From assembly GCF_008728515.1 (NCBI RefSeq), contig NC_044988.1:32033159-32097158 (forward strand): DNA of 64,000 nt. The letters are read 5' to 3'. How positions within the stretch are numbered: the first letter of the stretch is position 1; the number at the start of each line of letters is the position of its first letter. Origin of the DNA: Papio anubis. Its lineage: Eukaryota; Chordata; Mammalia; Primates; Cercopithecidae. This document shows, one piece after another, positions 37,026-48,057 of the stretch. Both the position numbers and the translations under genes were made by a program. Under the pieces are notes generated by a model. It was not told the origin of the DNA. It did not search any database and worked only from the letters and a program-made list of their open reading frames with translations.

Positions 37026-38053
37026 TTACAATTTGGTATGTTTTTGCAGTGGCTGGTACCAGTTTTTCCTTTCCATATTTAGTGCTTCCCTCAGGATTGC
37101 TTGTAAGGCAGACCTAGTGGTGACAAAATCTCTCAGCATTTGCTTGTCTGTAAAGGATTTTATTTCTCCTTCACTTATGAAGCTTAGTTTGGCTGGATAT
37201 GAAATTCTAGGTTGATAATTCTTTTCTTAAGAATGTTGAATATTGGCCCCCACTGTCTTCTGGCTTGTAGGGTTTCTGCAGAGACATCTCCTGTTAGTCT
37301 GATGGGCTTCCCTTTGTGGGTAACCTGACCTTTCTCTCTGGCTGCCCTTAACATTTTTCCTTCATTTCAGTCTTAGTGAATCTGAAGTTTACGTGTCTTG
37401 GGGTTGCTCTTCTCGATGAGTATCTTTGTGGTGTTCTCTGTATTCCCTGAATTTGAATGTTGGCCTGTCTTGCTAGGTTGGGGAACTTCTCCTGGATAAT
37501 GTCCTAAAGAGTGTTTTCCAACTTGGTTCCATTTTCTCCATCACTTTCAGGTACACCAATCAAACATAGGTTTGGTCCTTTCACATAGTCCCATTTTTTC
37601 TTGGAGGCTTTGTTCATTCATTTTCATTCTTTTTTTCTCAAATCTTGTCTTCACACTTTATTTCATTAAGTTGATCTTCAGTCTCTGATATCCTGTCTTC
37701 CAGTTGATTGATTCGGCTATTGATACTTGTGTATGTTTCACTAAGTCCTTGTGTTGTGTTTTTCAGCTCCATCATCAGGTCATTTATGTTCTTCTCCAAA
37801 CTGGTTATTCTGGTTAGCAATTCCTGTAGCCTTTTTTCAAGCTTCTTAGCTTTCTTGCATTGGGTTAGAACGTGTTCCTTTAGTTCAGAGGAGTTTGTTA
37901 TTACCCACCTTCTGAAGCCTACTTCTGTCAACTTGTCAAACTCGTTCTCCATCCAGTTTTGTTCCCTTGCTGGTGAGGAGTTGTGATCTTTTGGAGGAGA
38001 AGAGGCATTCTGCTTTAGGAATTTTCAGCCTTTTTCTGCTGGTTTTTCCTCAT
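37026..38053 (-). pseudogene. L1 ORF1 (RNA-binding protein), broken
   Basis: The ATG is at 38053, and the stop (complement of TTA at 37026-37028) follows the usual WYQPLQKHTKL-type end. The span is about 343 codons, as in the family (about 338). A stop lies about 13 codons after the start. The longest piece, 37638-37952, holds the coiled coil with heptad leucines (LEKRLQELLTRITSLEKNI). ORF1p normally forms trimers that coat L1 RNA. Confidence 0.85.
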
Positions 38054-39407
38054 CTTCATGGATTTATCTACCTTTGGTCTTTGCTGTTGGTGACCTTCAG
38101 ATGGGGTTTTTGTGTGGACGTCCTTTTTGTTGATGTTATTCCTGTTTGTTAGTTTTCCTTCTAACAGTCAGGCACCTCTGCTGCAGGTCTGCTAGAGTTT
38201 GCTAGAGGACCACTCCAGACCCTGTTTACCTGGGTATCACCAGTGGAGGCTGCAGAATAGCAAAGATTGCTGCCTGTTACTTCCTCTGGAAGCTTCGTCC
38301 CAGAGGGGCACCTGCCAGGGTGGAGGCTAGCTGGATGGTTACCTCTAGGCTAGCTGGAGCTCACCTGTATGAGACCCCTGCTCTGTTGTCCCCTGCTGGG
38401 GGGTGTCTCCCAGTCAGGAGACATGGGGGTCAGGGACCCACTTGAGGAGGCAGTCTGTCCCTTAGCAGAGCTCGAGTGCTATGCTGGGAGATCCACTGTT
38501 CTCTTCAGAGCCAGTAGGCAGGAACGTTTAAGTCTGTTGAAACTGGGCCTATAGCGCCTCTTCCTCCAGGTGCTCTGTCCCAGGGAGTTTTATCTATAAG
38601 CCCCTGATTAGGGTTGCTGCCTTTCTTTCAGAGATGCCCTGCCCAGAGAGGAGGAATCTAGAGAGGCAGTCTGGCTACAGCAGCTTTGCTGAGCTATGGA
38701 GGGCTCTCTCCAGTTCAAACTTCCCAGTAGCTTTGTTTAGACTGTGAGGGGAAAACTGCCTACTGGAGCCTCAGTAATGCCAGACGTCCCTCCCCCCACC
38801 CAGCTTGAACACCCCAAGTCTACTTCAGACTGCTGTGCTGCCAGCGAGAATTTCAAGCCAGTGGATCTCAGCTTGCTGGGCTCCGTGGGAGTGGGATCTG
38901 CTGAGATAGACCACTTGGCTCCCTGGCTTCAGCCCCCTTTCCAGGAAAGTGAAAGTTCTGTCTTGGTGTTCCAGGTTCCACTGGGGTATGAAAAAAAAAA
39001 AACTCCTGCAGCTAGCTCGGTGTGTGCCCAAAGAGCAGCCCAGTTTTGTGTTTGAAACCCAGGGCCCTGGTAGCATAGGCACCCGAGGAAATCTCCTGGT
39101 CTGTGGGTTGCGAAGACCATGGGAAAAGCATAGTATCTGGGGCAGAATGCACCATCCCTCACTGCAGGGTCCCTCACACTTCTCTTGGCTAGGGGAGGGA
39201 GTTCCCCAACCCCTTGAGCTTCCCGGGTGAGGTGATACCCCACCCTGCTTTGGTTCACCCTTCGTAGGCTGCAGCCACTGTCTAACCAGCCCCAATGAGA
39301 TGAGCCAGGTACCTCAGTTAGAAACGCAGAAATCACTCATTTTCTGTGTTGATCTTGCTGGCAGCTGCAGACCAGAGCTGTTCCTATCTGGCCATCTTGC
39401 CAGCAAC
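38054..39407 (-). promoter_or_regulatory. L1 5' UTR / internal promoter region
   Basis: This 1.35-kb GC-richer stretch is the 5' UTR of the full-length L1. The L1 start is at 39407, with the YY1-type motif CAAGATGGCC about 9 bases in. This region in primate L1 drives sense transcription and also holds an antisense promoter. CpG sites are largely decayed here, so activity is doubtful. Confidence 0.8.
38949..39230 (+). other. Antisense 93-codon frame at the L1 ORF0 position
   Basis: A plus-strand frame begins 459 bases from the L1 5' end, antisense to the 5' UTR. As I recall, primate L1 ORF0 starts near position 452 and is about 70 codons. It is open to 39230. I cannot confirm identity from memory of the protein, and no host exon is seen downstream. 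Confidence 0.45.
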
Positions 39408-39421
39408 TTCAGTATTTCTTT
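39408..39421. repeat. Right target-site duplication of the full-length L1
   Basis: TTCAGTATTTCTTT pairs with 32867-32880. It sits directly beside the L1 5' end, showing that the 5' end is complete. Confidence 0.85.
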
Positions 39422-39600
39422 AAATGATCATTAACTCTCTCCCTGGCTAGAAAGGGCAACACCAGCCTAGTCATAGGGAAAAGCCAGATGAAGACAAACC
39501 AGACAAAAAGGGGGACTCTGTTACCTACTGTCTGTTGCCAATTAAGGGTAGTTCAACCATAAACCCATTTGTTCCCATTAATGTCATAATTTAGTTTTAT

Positions 39601-39904
39601 TTTCTTTTTTCTTTTTGAGACGAGGTCTTGCTCTGTCACCCAGGTTGGAGTACAGTGGCAGCATTGAGGCTCACTGAGGCTTTGACCTCCCAGGCTCCAG
39701 TGATCCTCCCACCTCAGCCTCCCAAGTAGCTGGAATTACAGGCACAGGCCACCACATCCAGGTGTTTTTTAGATTTTTTGTAGAGACCGAGTCTTGCTAT
39801 GTTGCCTAGGCTGGTCTTGAACTTCTGGGCTCAAGCGATCCTCCCACGTCTGCCTCCACCTCCCAAAGTGCTGGGATTACAGGCGTGAGCCACCATGCCC
39901 AACC
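39601..39904 (-). mobile_element. Alu: AluJ
   Basis: Complete antisense Alu with J-type bases (CTGGGCTCAAGCGATCCTCC, CCTAGGCTGGTCTTGAACTTC). The flanks TCATAATTTAGTTTTA (39584-39599) and TCATGATTTACTTTTT (39905-39920) look like an old target duplication with a few changes. Confidence 0.88.
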
Positions 39905-39959
39905 TCATGATTTACTTTTTTTATGAAAAGGGTAACTGTGTATCTCTGCTTCCAGTCCA

Positions 39960-40850
39960 GATGAATTTACAGAGACTGAATTATGCTCCCACTTAAAACA
40001 ACTGAAAAAAATATTCTCAAGAAATTGGACATCAGTCATCAAAGAATAGTAATGTCTGAGACATGGGAAACAAGTGAGGTGAGCCCCATGATTTTCCCAG
40101 CTTACTACATTAAAAATTTCCAGGCTACAGCTCAGTGTCAGGGGATGCAGTCAGAGCCATGCAAACTCCCAAATTAAAGAGGTGGAGTGCAGAGTCCAGA
40201 GAGACCAAGGCAGCTGAAGTTCATAGAACAGATTAACAGAAAGTAGAGAGCTATAGAGAAGAGATCTACAGACATCTGTAGATGATCCCCCTTGAGTATT
40301 TGCAGAGTAGTGATTCATGCATGCAATTTAGGCCAGGAAAGAACCCCCAAAATGATTAGAGGAAATAGTGATCAGAGATCACACATGGCCAGGAATAATG
40401 CCTGATCTCACTGGCCAGTTGGGAAAACCCAACTCCTGGGACATGGAGTCCAGTACTTCAGAAAAGTCCTGCCTCAATATAGGGTATAATTAGTCCTACA
40501 CTAAACCCTGCTCTGTTTGTATCTAACAAATCTTAAAAGCAAGATCTATAAAGATAAAAATTTCCAAATAACTGCATCCCAGAACAAACTCAAGAATATT
40601 TATAGAAAAACAAAGATATTCAGCATCCACAAAGGTAAAATTCACAGTCAATGGAATGTGCAATCTGAATTCAACTGAAAAAATACCAGGCATGAAAGGA
40701 AATAGGAAAATAATCTATGTTGAAGATAAAAATCAATCAACATCAACTCAAAATTGATGCAAATGTTAGAATGATCAGATAAGGACATTAAAACAGCTAT
40801 TACATTAATAACTACATTCCATATGTTCAAAAGCCCCAGGGTTCATTCGG
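39960..40850 (+). mobile_element. Old L1M 5' region
   Basis: The sequence matches the 5' part of old L1M elements in sense. The clearest block is near the end: ATCAGATAAGGACATTAAAAC, then AGCTATTACATTAATAACTAC and ATTCCATATGTTCAAAAG. No ORF is preserved. Confidence 0.65.
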
Positions 40851-41979
40851 TAGTTCATGGCTGTCATCAAGAGTTGAGGCTCTTTTCATCCTTCTGGTCT
40901 GCCATACTTATATATTGATTATCACCTTCAGGCTTATTTTTTATGATGCTAAATTGACTGCTGCAGTTTTAATCTCAGTGAATTACACAAATAATATCCA
41001 CAACAATAAGAAAGGCAGAAAAAAGGCTTCTTCTAATGGGCCTTCCAACTTTGCCAGAAACTAAATTCTTTCCCCAAATCCCTAAGTAAATCTCATCTTA
41101 CATATCATTGACCCAAACTGGGTCAGATGCCTAAACCTAAATTGGTCACTAGAAAGGAGAATGGGATGGCTACGAATGACTTACATCAATCACCATTTAT
41201 CTCTTGAGGCTTTATTCTGGTTGCATGATCAAATTGGGATTATATCAACAAGAAAAAAAAAACTTTGTTCTCCAACAAGGGTAACTGTTGGAGAATTGTA
41301 GAGAGCAGCCAGTTTCTCCACGACACCCCAGCAATCATGCATGCACCCACAGAGGTCATGCAAGCAAAAGTTTGTACTGTAACTAATCCAATTATTGGAG
41401 GAATGCCCTATGATCATTCCAAAACACAAGCAGGTAGGAGGCTCCTGAGGAACCATCTTGAAGCCATCTCCCATTCATCTCCCTATTTTTCTTGGGAGGC
41501 TGTCAGTTTCCTACTGCCTCCAGGTTCTGGTGAGTTATGGGGCTTCATGTCCCACTGCTCTTAGGATATATTAATAGCTCCACACTATAAAATTGCTTAG
41601 CTGTCATCACGAATTGGCTCCTCTGCCACAGGGCATCCCACAACTCACACTGTACTCATCTGGCCTTTTTTGTTTTGGTGTCATCATTTTCGGTGTGTGG
41701 AATGAGGACCCAGAGAATTGGCATCTCAGGGTACTCCTTCTTTAGCTATCTATGAAACTGATAAACAGTCTGAAAGTAGAAGGGCCTTATTGTATCTTAC
41801 CAGCCATATCAGTCAGACGTTGGCCTCAGCCCTGCCTGCTGGGTACCTGACAGGAAATACCAATAGTATCTGCCATACCCAATAAACATCCAGCATAATT
41901 CGAGGGCGTATACACAGAAAATCAGCAAGCAGGATCCAAACTTCAGAGCCTCCATGGAAAACACTTATGTTGTATAAAC
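40851..41979. other. Unassigned, probably ancient repeats
   Basis: 40990-41270 resembles a medium-reiterated mammalian repeat (CTAAGTAAATCTCATCTTAC, then CCTAAATTGGTCACTAG and GGGATGGCTACGAATGACTTA), but I cannot name it. The rest is unassigned. The overlapping frames at 41229-41564 on both strands are not supported as genes. Confidence 0.35.
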
Positions 41980-42185
41980 CAGGGGTTGTCAAACTGCAGC
42001 TCATGGAACAAATCCTCAGTCTGATTTTGTATGATCTACGAGATAAAATGGCCTTCATGTTTATAAAGAGCTATGAAACACACATGGGGTCAGGGGTTAG
42101 GTGGAAGAGACTGAATGTGGTCCACAAAAGCCTCACATATTTACTATCTATCTGACACTTTATAGAAAACGTTTGCTAGACCCTG
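41980..42185. mobile_element. MER5A: MER5-type hAT-Charlie element
   Basis: About 206 bp with imperfect terminal inverted repeats: it starts CAGGGGTTGTCAAACTGC and ends GTTTGCTAGACCCTG. Internal blocks such as CACATATTTACTATCTATCTG match the MER5A/B family as I recall it. It is non-autonomous. Confidence 0.75.
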
Positions 42186-42229
42186 GTCTAAGCCGTCAGT
42201 CTCGAGACTTCCTAGGTTCTTCCTCCTTT

Positions 42230-42392
42230 TATAACTTAAAGCTTTTAGCCTAAATTATCCTGGATTTATGAGTGAAAGAGCTGGGCCTCCAAGAGCTTAC
42301 ATAGTATGCCCAGTTAGTGAGTGGCAGAGCAGATTCAAACTTCTGACCTGCTTCAAAGTCCAATCCTCCTTTAAATCTTCTACGACCAGTCA
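42230..42392 (+). repeat. MIR: MIR SINE fragment
   Basis: AGTATGCCCAGTTAGTGAGTGG, then CAGAGCAGATTCAAACTTC and TGACCTGCTTCAAAGTCCAATCC follow the 3' half of MIR in sense. Confidence 0.65.
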
Positions 42393-43384
42393 ATATTTGT
42401 TCCATAACTAGCTAGCTTAAATTATTTTCCACAAAATGATTATTTGGGCATTCATAAATCTTCCAGTAGAGGAAAATTCTATAAATTTAGAATTTAGCCA
42501 CTTAGTGATTCTACTAAGGGAAGCATTTGAATCTTAAAAAAGAAAAGAGAAGAAAAAAGAAAAAAGAAAAGAAAGCTACAAAATCAGCCAAATCCACGTT
42601 TAGATATTAGGTGTTTGTATCTTATATGCTCTTGTCTCCCTATTTTTGGCCAGTTCTACTTCCCTCTTTCAAAGAAAGTGGTTACAAAATGAAGACAAAA
42701 TTCACTTAATCTTGCTAGCTATGAGGAGTTTTGAAAAATAGTTTTTAAAAAATGGACAGAGAAGAAAATGTAACTGTCAGCTTAAATATATGTAATTAAC
42801 TCATTAAACAAAACATTTTATTAAACACTTATGTGCCAAACCTTGTGATAGGCAAATATTTTAGATAATATCAGAATTCCGTGTCCATTTTTACCTAGTC
42901 ACTTCTGTAATAAATGAGATTCTGCTCTATTTAGTCTGGAATATTTTGCTTCAAATCCAACCTCATTCAGTTCTATGAGGTACCTACTACAGTGGTCACA
43001 AAGTGAAAGGCCTCCAGGGACCAGGCAGGGAAATTAAGAACTAGAGCTGATATCCAGGGGATGGAAACAGTAAGGAGGGATGTGGGCCACAGTGCAATGG
43101 AGAGAGTATTTCCTCGGCATGAGATGAGGCAAGCCTCTGTGGCAAGAGTTATAGATTTTTTGGAGGAAGCAGAAATCTGGATTTTCATGTAAAATACCTC
43201 CATTGTTTAATGTGAGCTCGACTTTAAAAAAATACTCTATGGGCCAAACAAAACCCATCCCTGAGGCGCAGCTTCAAAGATGAGTTTTGTTTGATCCACA
43301 GCATCATGTAACTTCTGCATAATAGGTAAACTAGTTTTACAAGACCAGTCTCAAAAGGAATGTGCCTTATGCAAAATCCTTTCT
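42393..43384. other. Unassigned stretch with a purine tract
   Basis: 42534-42576 is a run of A and G (AAAAGAAAAGAGAAG units). No gene or other confident repeat is seen. The minus-strand frames at 42973-43258 overlap each other and lack family features. Confidence 0.4.
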
Positions 43385-45088
43385 TTTTTATAATTATTAT
43401 TATTTTTTTACTTTGAGATAATTGTCGCCAAGGAAAGGGTTCACATGCAGTTGCAAGAAATAATACAGAGAGAACCCATATATTCTTTACCTTGTTTCTC
43501 CCAATGATAATATCCGGAAAAAACTATACTACAATATCACAATCAGGATGTTTTTCTTTTAGGGTTTATTATTCCACTACTTTTTAAATAGAGGAAAAAA
43601 CTAAAAGATAAGTAGATAGGTAGTTCTCCTGATATTCCTAGATAAATGGCAGCATACTGTATGTACATTTGCTATCACCCCTTAGAAGTGTATGTCTGTG
43701 AGTGTGTATCTGTATGTGTATATATCTATGTTCTTCATATTTTCATGCCTACTTATAGCTGCATAGTATTTCTCTTTATCAATTATCCAGTTTATTCAAC
43801 TACTCTTTTATTGATGACATTGTATGTTTCCACTCTTTTGCTATTACTAATATTGCTGCAAATAATAGTTTTGACATTTGACTTTTAAAATTTTTGCCAC
43901 TGCACCTTCAGGATGAATTCCTAGAAGTAGGTAAATGCCTGTATAATACTATTTTACACCCTCTCAGCAATGTGTAGGAGGGCTGTTTCCCCACAGCCTT
44001 GCCAACAAAGTACACTGTTAAAGTCTGATTTTTTTCCAAATGTAAATGGTGAGAAACGATATCTCAGTTTAGTTTTAATTTGCATCTCTTATTTTGATCA
44101 AAATTGAGCCTCTTTTTCACATGGATAGAAGCCATTTGCTTCTGTTTCTCTGTGAATGCTGTGCTCACATCTCTAGTCCATTTCTCCTGAATGCTGGCCT
44201 ATTTCTTTGCTACTTAAGCCCCCCTTTATATGTTAGAAAAATCAACTCTTTATCTGTATTTTACATTTTACATACAACATTTTTAACATAATCAAATGTA
44301 TCGATCTTATTCCTTATTGCATCTAAATTTTGAGTGTTTTAGAGAGTTTCCTCTATTCCCATGATACAGAGCTATTAACACATTTTCTCTTCTAGTATAT
44401 GTAGAGTTTTCATTTTTTACAATTAATCTCTGAATTTAACCTGGTATATGAAAAAGGAATGGATCCCATTTTTATTGTTTTCCATATGTCTATTCAAGTA
44501 TTCCAAAACCAGTTATCTGTTCTCAATTATTTGAGTTGCCGTATTTACTGTTACTAAATTTATATATGAATTGGACCTATCATGTCAAATTTCTACTCTT
44601 TTCCACTGGCCTGTTTGCTAATACAATCCTTCATTGACTATTAAAGCTTTGTAACATGCAGGACTGTTACATGGTTATTGGTAGAGCTGCCCACCCCCAC
44701 TCCCATCCCTACCCATTTCTCTTCTTTTTAAAGATTTTCCTGGCTAATCTTGATTAGTCATACTTTCAAGTGATTCTTATAAACAATTTGTCTATTTCCA
44801 GAAAAGAACCTGCAAAAACATAATTGTATATTTGGGGATTTGTGTGAAATCTATACATTAAATTACAGAGAACTGACAGCTTTATGAAGTTGAGTCTTCC
44901 AAACAAGAACAAGTGCATCCTTTCTTTTGTTCAAGGTTATTTGTATCATCTTTCATAAAAGTATTTTAGCATTCCACATATAGGTTCTGGACATTGTTCA
45001 TTAAGTTTATACATAGATATTTTCTTTTTACTATCATAAATGGAGTCTTCCTTTCCAAATATCTTCTAACTTTTCTTTGCATATATAT
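43385..45088 (-). mobile_element. Old L1M LINE-1, first part (3' end to mid ORF2)
   Basis: Antisense L1M 3' UTR (CACATGCAGTTGCAAGAAAT, then CACCCTCTCAGCAATGTG) and ORF2. It breaks off at about 45088 and resumes at 48058 with GCTATTGATTGTTGAATTTT, which continues the same ORF2 order. It is the host of the nested insertions. Confidence 0.75.
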
Positions 45089-45697
45089 TGGCTATTTTTT
45101 TAGGGTTTTTTTAAATTTTTTAAGTTGATGAATAATAATTGCACATATTAATGGGGTACACAGTGATGTTTCTATACATATAAAGTACAGTGATCAGATC
45201 AATTAGCATGCCCATCATCTCAAACATTTATCATTTCTCTGTGTTGGGAACATTCAGTATCCTCCTTCCAGCTATTTGAAACTATATAACATTATCGTTA
45301 ACTCTTGTCATCCTACGGTAGAACACTAGAACTTATTCCTCCTATCTAACTGAAATTTTGTTTCCTTTAACAAATCTCTTCCTATCCTTCCCTTTCTCTT
45401 ACACTTCCCAGCCTCTGGTGCCTTCTGTTCTACTTTTTACTTCTGTGAGATCAACTCTTTTTAGCCTCCACATGAGTGAGAACATTCAGTGTCTAACTTT
45501 CTGCTCCTGGCTTGTTTCACTTAACATAATGTGTTCCCATTTCATCTATGTTGCTGCAAATGACAGGATTTCATTCTTTTTGTGGCTGCATAATATTCCA
45601 TTGTGTATATATACCATGTTTTCTTCATCCATTCATCGGTTGTTGGACATCTAGTTTGATTCCAGATCTTGGCTATTATGAATAACGTTGCACAATG

Positions 45698-45997
45698 TGG
45701 TTGGAACTGTAAGCCCTTTTCCTAAGTGAAATGACTCAGAAACAAAAAGTTAATAACCACATGTTCTCACTTGTAACTGGGAACCAAAGAACAGGTGCAC
45801 ATGAACATATAGCATGGAATAATAGAACTGGAGACTCCAAAAGGTGGGAGGGTGATGAAGGATGAAATGCTACCCATTGGGTACAATGTACACTACTCAG
45901 GTGATGGGTGCACTAAACTCACAGACTTTACCACTGTGCAATGTATTCATTTAAGACAACTGCACTTGCACTCCTAAATCTATTAAAAAATTTTTTT
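45698..45997 (+). mobile_element. Short sense L1 3' end inserted in the L1MA
   Basis: Orientation changes abruptly at about 45698 to sense L1: GGTTGGAACTGTAAG, then CCACATGTTCTCACTTGTAAC and a GGTGATGGGTGCACTAAAC segment. The 3' end is at TCCTAAATCTATTAAAAAA (about 45993). The antisense L1MA resumes with ACTGCAATAAACATGGAGG. It is a 5'-truncated L1PB/L1MA-like insertion. The target duplication is blurred (ACGTTGCACAATG against ACATACTGCAATAAAC). Confidence 0.75.
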
Positions 45998-46539
45998 TTT
46001 TACATACTGCAATAAACATGGAGGTGCAGATGTCTCTGCAATATGCTGATTTTCTTTCCTGTGGATAAATGCCCAGCACTACCTGGATTACATGGTAGTG
46101 CTATTTGTAGTTTTCTGAGGAAACTCCATACTCTTCTCCATAGTGGCTATACAGGTTTACATTCCCACAAACAGTATATAAAAGTTCTCTATTCACCACA
46201 TCCTCACCAGCATTTGTTGTCTTTTTAATAATAGCCATCCTAACTGACGTAAGGTGATACCTCATTGTGATTTTGATTTGCATTTCCCTGATGCTAAGTG
46301 ATGCTAAGCATTTCTTTATACATTTGCTGGCCATTTATATGTCCTCTCTTGAACAATGTCTGTTCATATATTTGTCCATTTTTTAATTGTCTGGTTTTTT
46401 GGCTGTTGACATGTTTGACTTCTTTATATCTAATATTCTGGATATTAATTCCCAGTCAAATGAATAGTTTGCAAATATTTTCTCCATTCTGTAAATTGTC
46501 TTTTCACTCTGTTGATTGTTTCCTTTGATATGCAGATTT

Positions 46540-46844
46540 CTTTTTTTTCTTTTTTTTTTTTGAGACAGAGTCTCGCTCTGTCGCCCCGGCTGGAGTGCAG
46601 TGGCCGGATCTCAGCTCACTGCAAGCTCCGTCTCCCGGGTTCGCGCCATTCTCCTGCCTCAGCCTCCTGAGTAGCTGGGACTACAGGCGCCCGCCACCTC
46701 GCCCGGGTAGTTTTTTGTATTTTTTTAGTAGAGACGGGGTTTCACCATGTTAGCCAGGATGGTCTCGATCTCCTGACCTCGTGATCCGCCCGTCTCGGCC
46801 TCCCAAAGTGCTGGGATTACAGGCTTGAGCCACCGCGCCCGGCC
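46540..46844 (-). mobile_element. AluYRa: AluY, AluYRa-like (Old World monkey lineage)
   Basis: Complete antisense Alu with perfect 13-bp duplications GATATGCAGATTT at 46527-46539 and 46845-46857. It carries GTGCAGTGGCCGGATCTCAG (complement of the CCGG variant) and ACAGGCTTGAGCCACCGC. It retains several CpG sites and looks recent. It lies in the L1MA. Confidence 0.92.
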
Positions 46845-47220
46845 GATATGCAGATTTTTTAGTTTGATATTGAAAGAGGAAAAGTTCCCTTGTCCCCCTT
46901 GCAGGGCCTGCAACACGGGGAGTTGCTTGCTTCTTCAGGGCTCTGCTGCTCAAACCTCTAGGGGAGCATACAGATGGAGGTGTAGGGCTCCAACCCCACA
47001 GCAGCATCTAGGGGTGGATATTTCCAGCTCCTGAAGCCCCAGTGGGCCTGTGCTACCGTGTGCTCTTTTAGTTTTGCCGTCTATAGGTGGCTTGTGTTAA
47101 CAAGCTCAATTAGACCCTCTACCTTGTCACAAGGACATAGGGCTTTCCGTATCTCAGGCTCTTGCCTTGATGTACCAGAAGAATCGGATCACACCTTGGC
47201 CTGGAGAATGAGTCCAAGGT

Positions 47221-47226
47221 TTTATT
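47221..47226 (-). terminator. Polyadenylation signal of the solo LTR
   Basis: AATAAA on the minus strand, inside the LTR and 3' of the TATA box. It divides R from the U5-like remainder (about 46871-47200). Confidence 0.65.
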
Positions 47227-47504
47227 GAGTGGAGGTAGCTCTCAGCAGATGGGGGAAGCCAGAAGGGAATGGAGCGGGAAGGCTTTCCCCTGGATTTGCA
47301 CCACTTAGGGGCTGGGGCTTTCTTCGGACTGCCCTGGCCAAACTCCACCTGATTTTGCTCGTTCATGGCCTGCCAGAGTGCTGATGTCTTGTGCTCTTCC
47401 ACCAGTGTGTTCCCCTAGACCCCCTCTCAACATCCAACCACTTCCGTCTTCTTCCGCCAATGACGTCCGGCTGCTTGTGTGTCTGCCTGCTAGGGTCTTG
47501 GGGA

Positions 47505-47511
47505 TTTTATA
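47505..47511 (-). promoter_or_regulatory. TATA box of the solo LTR
   Basis: TATAAAA on the minus strand, about 280 bp upstream of the LTR polyadenylation signal. The spacing fits a U3 promoter with a start near 47480. Confidence 0.65.
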
Positions 47512-48057
47512 GGCTCGGGATGGGGGCGTGGCAGGCCAGGGTGGTCTTGGAAATGCAACATTTGGGCAGGAAAACAAAAATGCCTGTCGTCTCCTAAGTC
47601 CACGGGCACAGGCCCAGTGGTGGAGCCCTAGCCAGGGACCACACCCTCCTTTACTCAGCACTTCCCTTCCCCCTTCTGTATCAGTATCATCTCATTTGTT
47701 TATTTTGCATTTGTTGCCTGTGCTTTTGAAGTCTTACTCATAAAGTATTTTCCCAGACCAATGTCTTGAAGCATTTCCCCTATGTTTTCTTCTAGTAGTT
47801 TTATTTTCTTTGGGTCTTACGTGTAGGTCTTTGATCCATTTGGAGTTGATTTTTATATAGGGTGAGAGGTGGTGGTCTAGTTTCATTCTTGTGCGTATGG
47901 ACATCCAGTTTCCCAGCACCATTTATTGAAGAGACTGTCCTTTCTGCAGTGAGTGTTCTTGGCACCTTTGTCAAAAATCAGTTGGCAGTAAATAAGTGGA
48001 TTAATTTCTGGGTTCTCTATTCTGTTTTATTGGTCTATGTGTCTGTTTTATGCCAGT

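Larger units (their letters stand above)
32881..39407 (-). mobile_element. L1PA: Full-length primate L1 (older L1PA type), inactive
   Basis: This element is about 6.5 kb and has both ends. The 3' end is at 32881 with an A-rich tail. ORF2 is at 33100-36962, ORF1 at 37026-38053 and the 5' UTR at 38054-39407. The 5' end carries the YY1-type CAAGATGGCC motif (39390-39399). A 14-bp target duplication flanks it. The 5' UTR and the ORF1 type (SELKEHVLTQCK) suggest an older L1PA (around L1PA7-8) or late L1PB family, not a currently active one. Stops and frameshifts break both ORFs. Confidence 0.9.
46871..47683 (-). mobile_element. Solo LTR of an endogenous retrovirus (probably class I)
   Basis: An 813-bp GC-rich block breaks the L1MA. 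It has TG...CA ends and is flanked by ATAT (46867-46870) and GTAT (47684-47687), a 4-bp duplication with one change. In minus-strand orientation a TATAAAA box is the complement of 47505-47511, and an AATAAA is the complement of 47221-47226. No gag, pol or env sequence adjoins it, so recombination between LTRs has removed the interior. I do not recognise the family; it may be specific to Old World monkeys. The frames inside are non-coding shadows. Confidence 0.78.
45089..48057 (-). mobile_element. L1MA-type LINE-1 inserted in the old L1M, itself interrupted three times
   Basis: The A-rich 3' end lies at about 45089-45120, in antisense. Pieces are about 45089-45697, 45998-46526, 46845-46870 and 47688-48057. 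Markers are GGGTACACAGTGATGTTTC and a CATGAGTGAGAACATTCAGTG segment. The interruptions are a sense L1 fragment, an AluYRa and a solo LTR. It is 5'-truncated in ORF2. Confidence 0.78.

Noticed and set aside
38825..39336. Minus-strand frames of 156 and 135 codons
   Set aside because: They are in the L1 5' UTR, in different phases, and do not resemble ORF1 or ORF2.
47154..47661. Overlapping minus-strand frames of 82 and 118 codons
   Set aside because: They lie within the solo LTR and are GC-rich non-coding sequence without gag, pol or env features.
46871..47683. Considered an SVA or LAVA element
   Set aside because: There is no CCCTCT hexamer array, no Alu-like antisense part and no VNTR; the TG...CA ends and 4-bp duplication fit an LTR.
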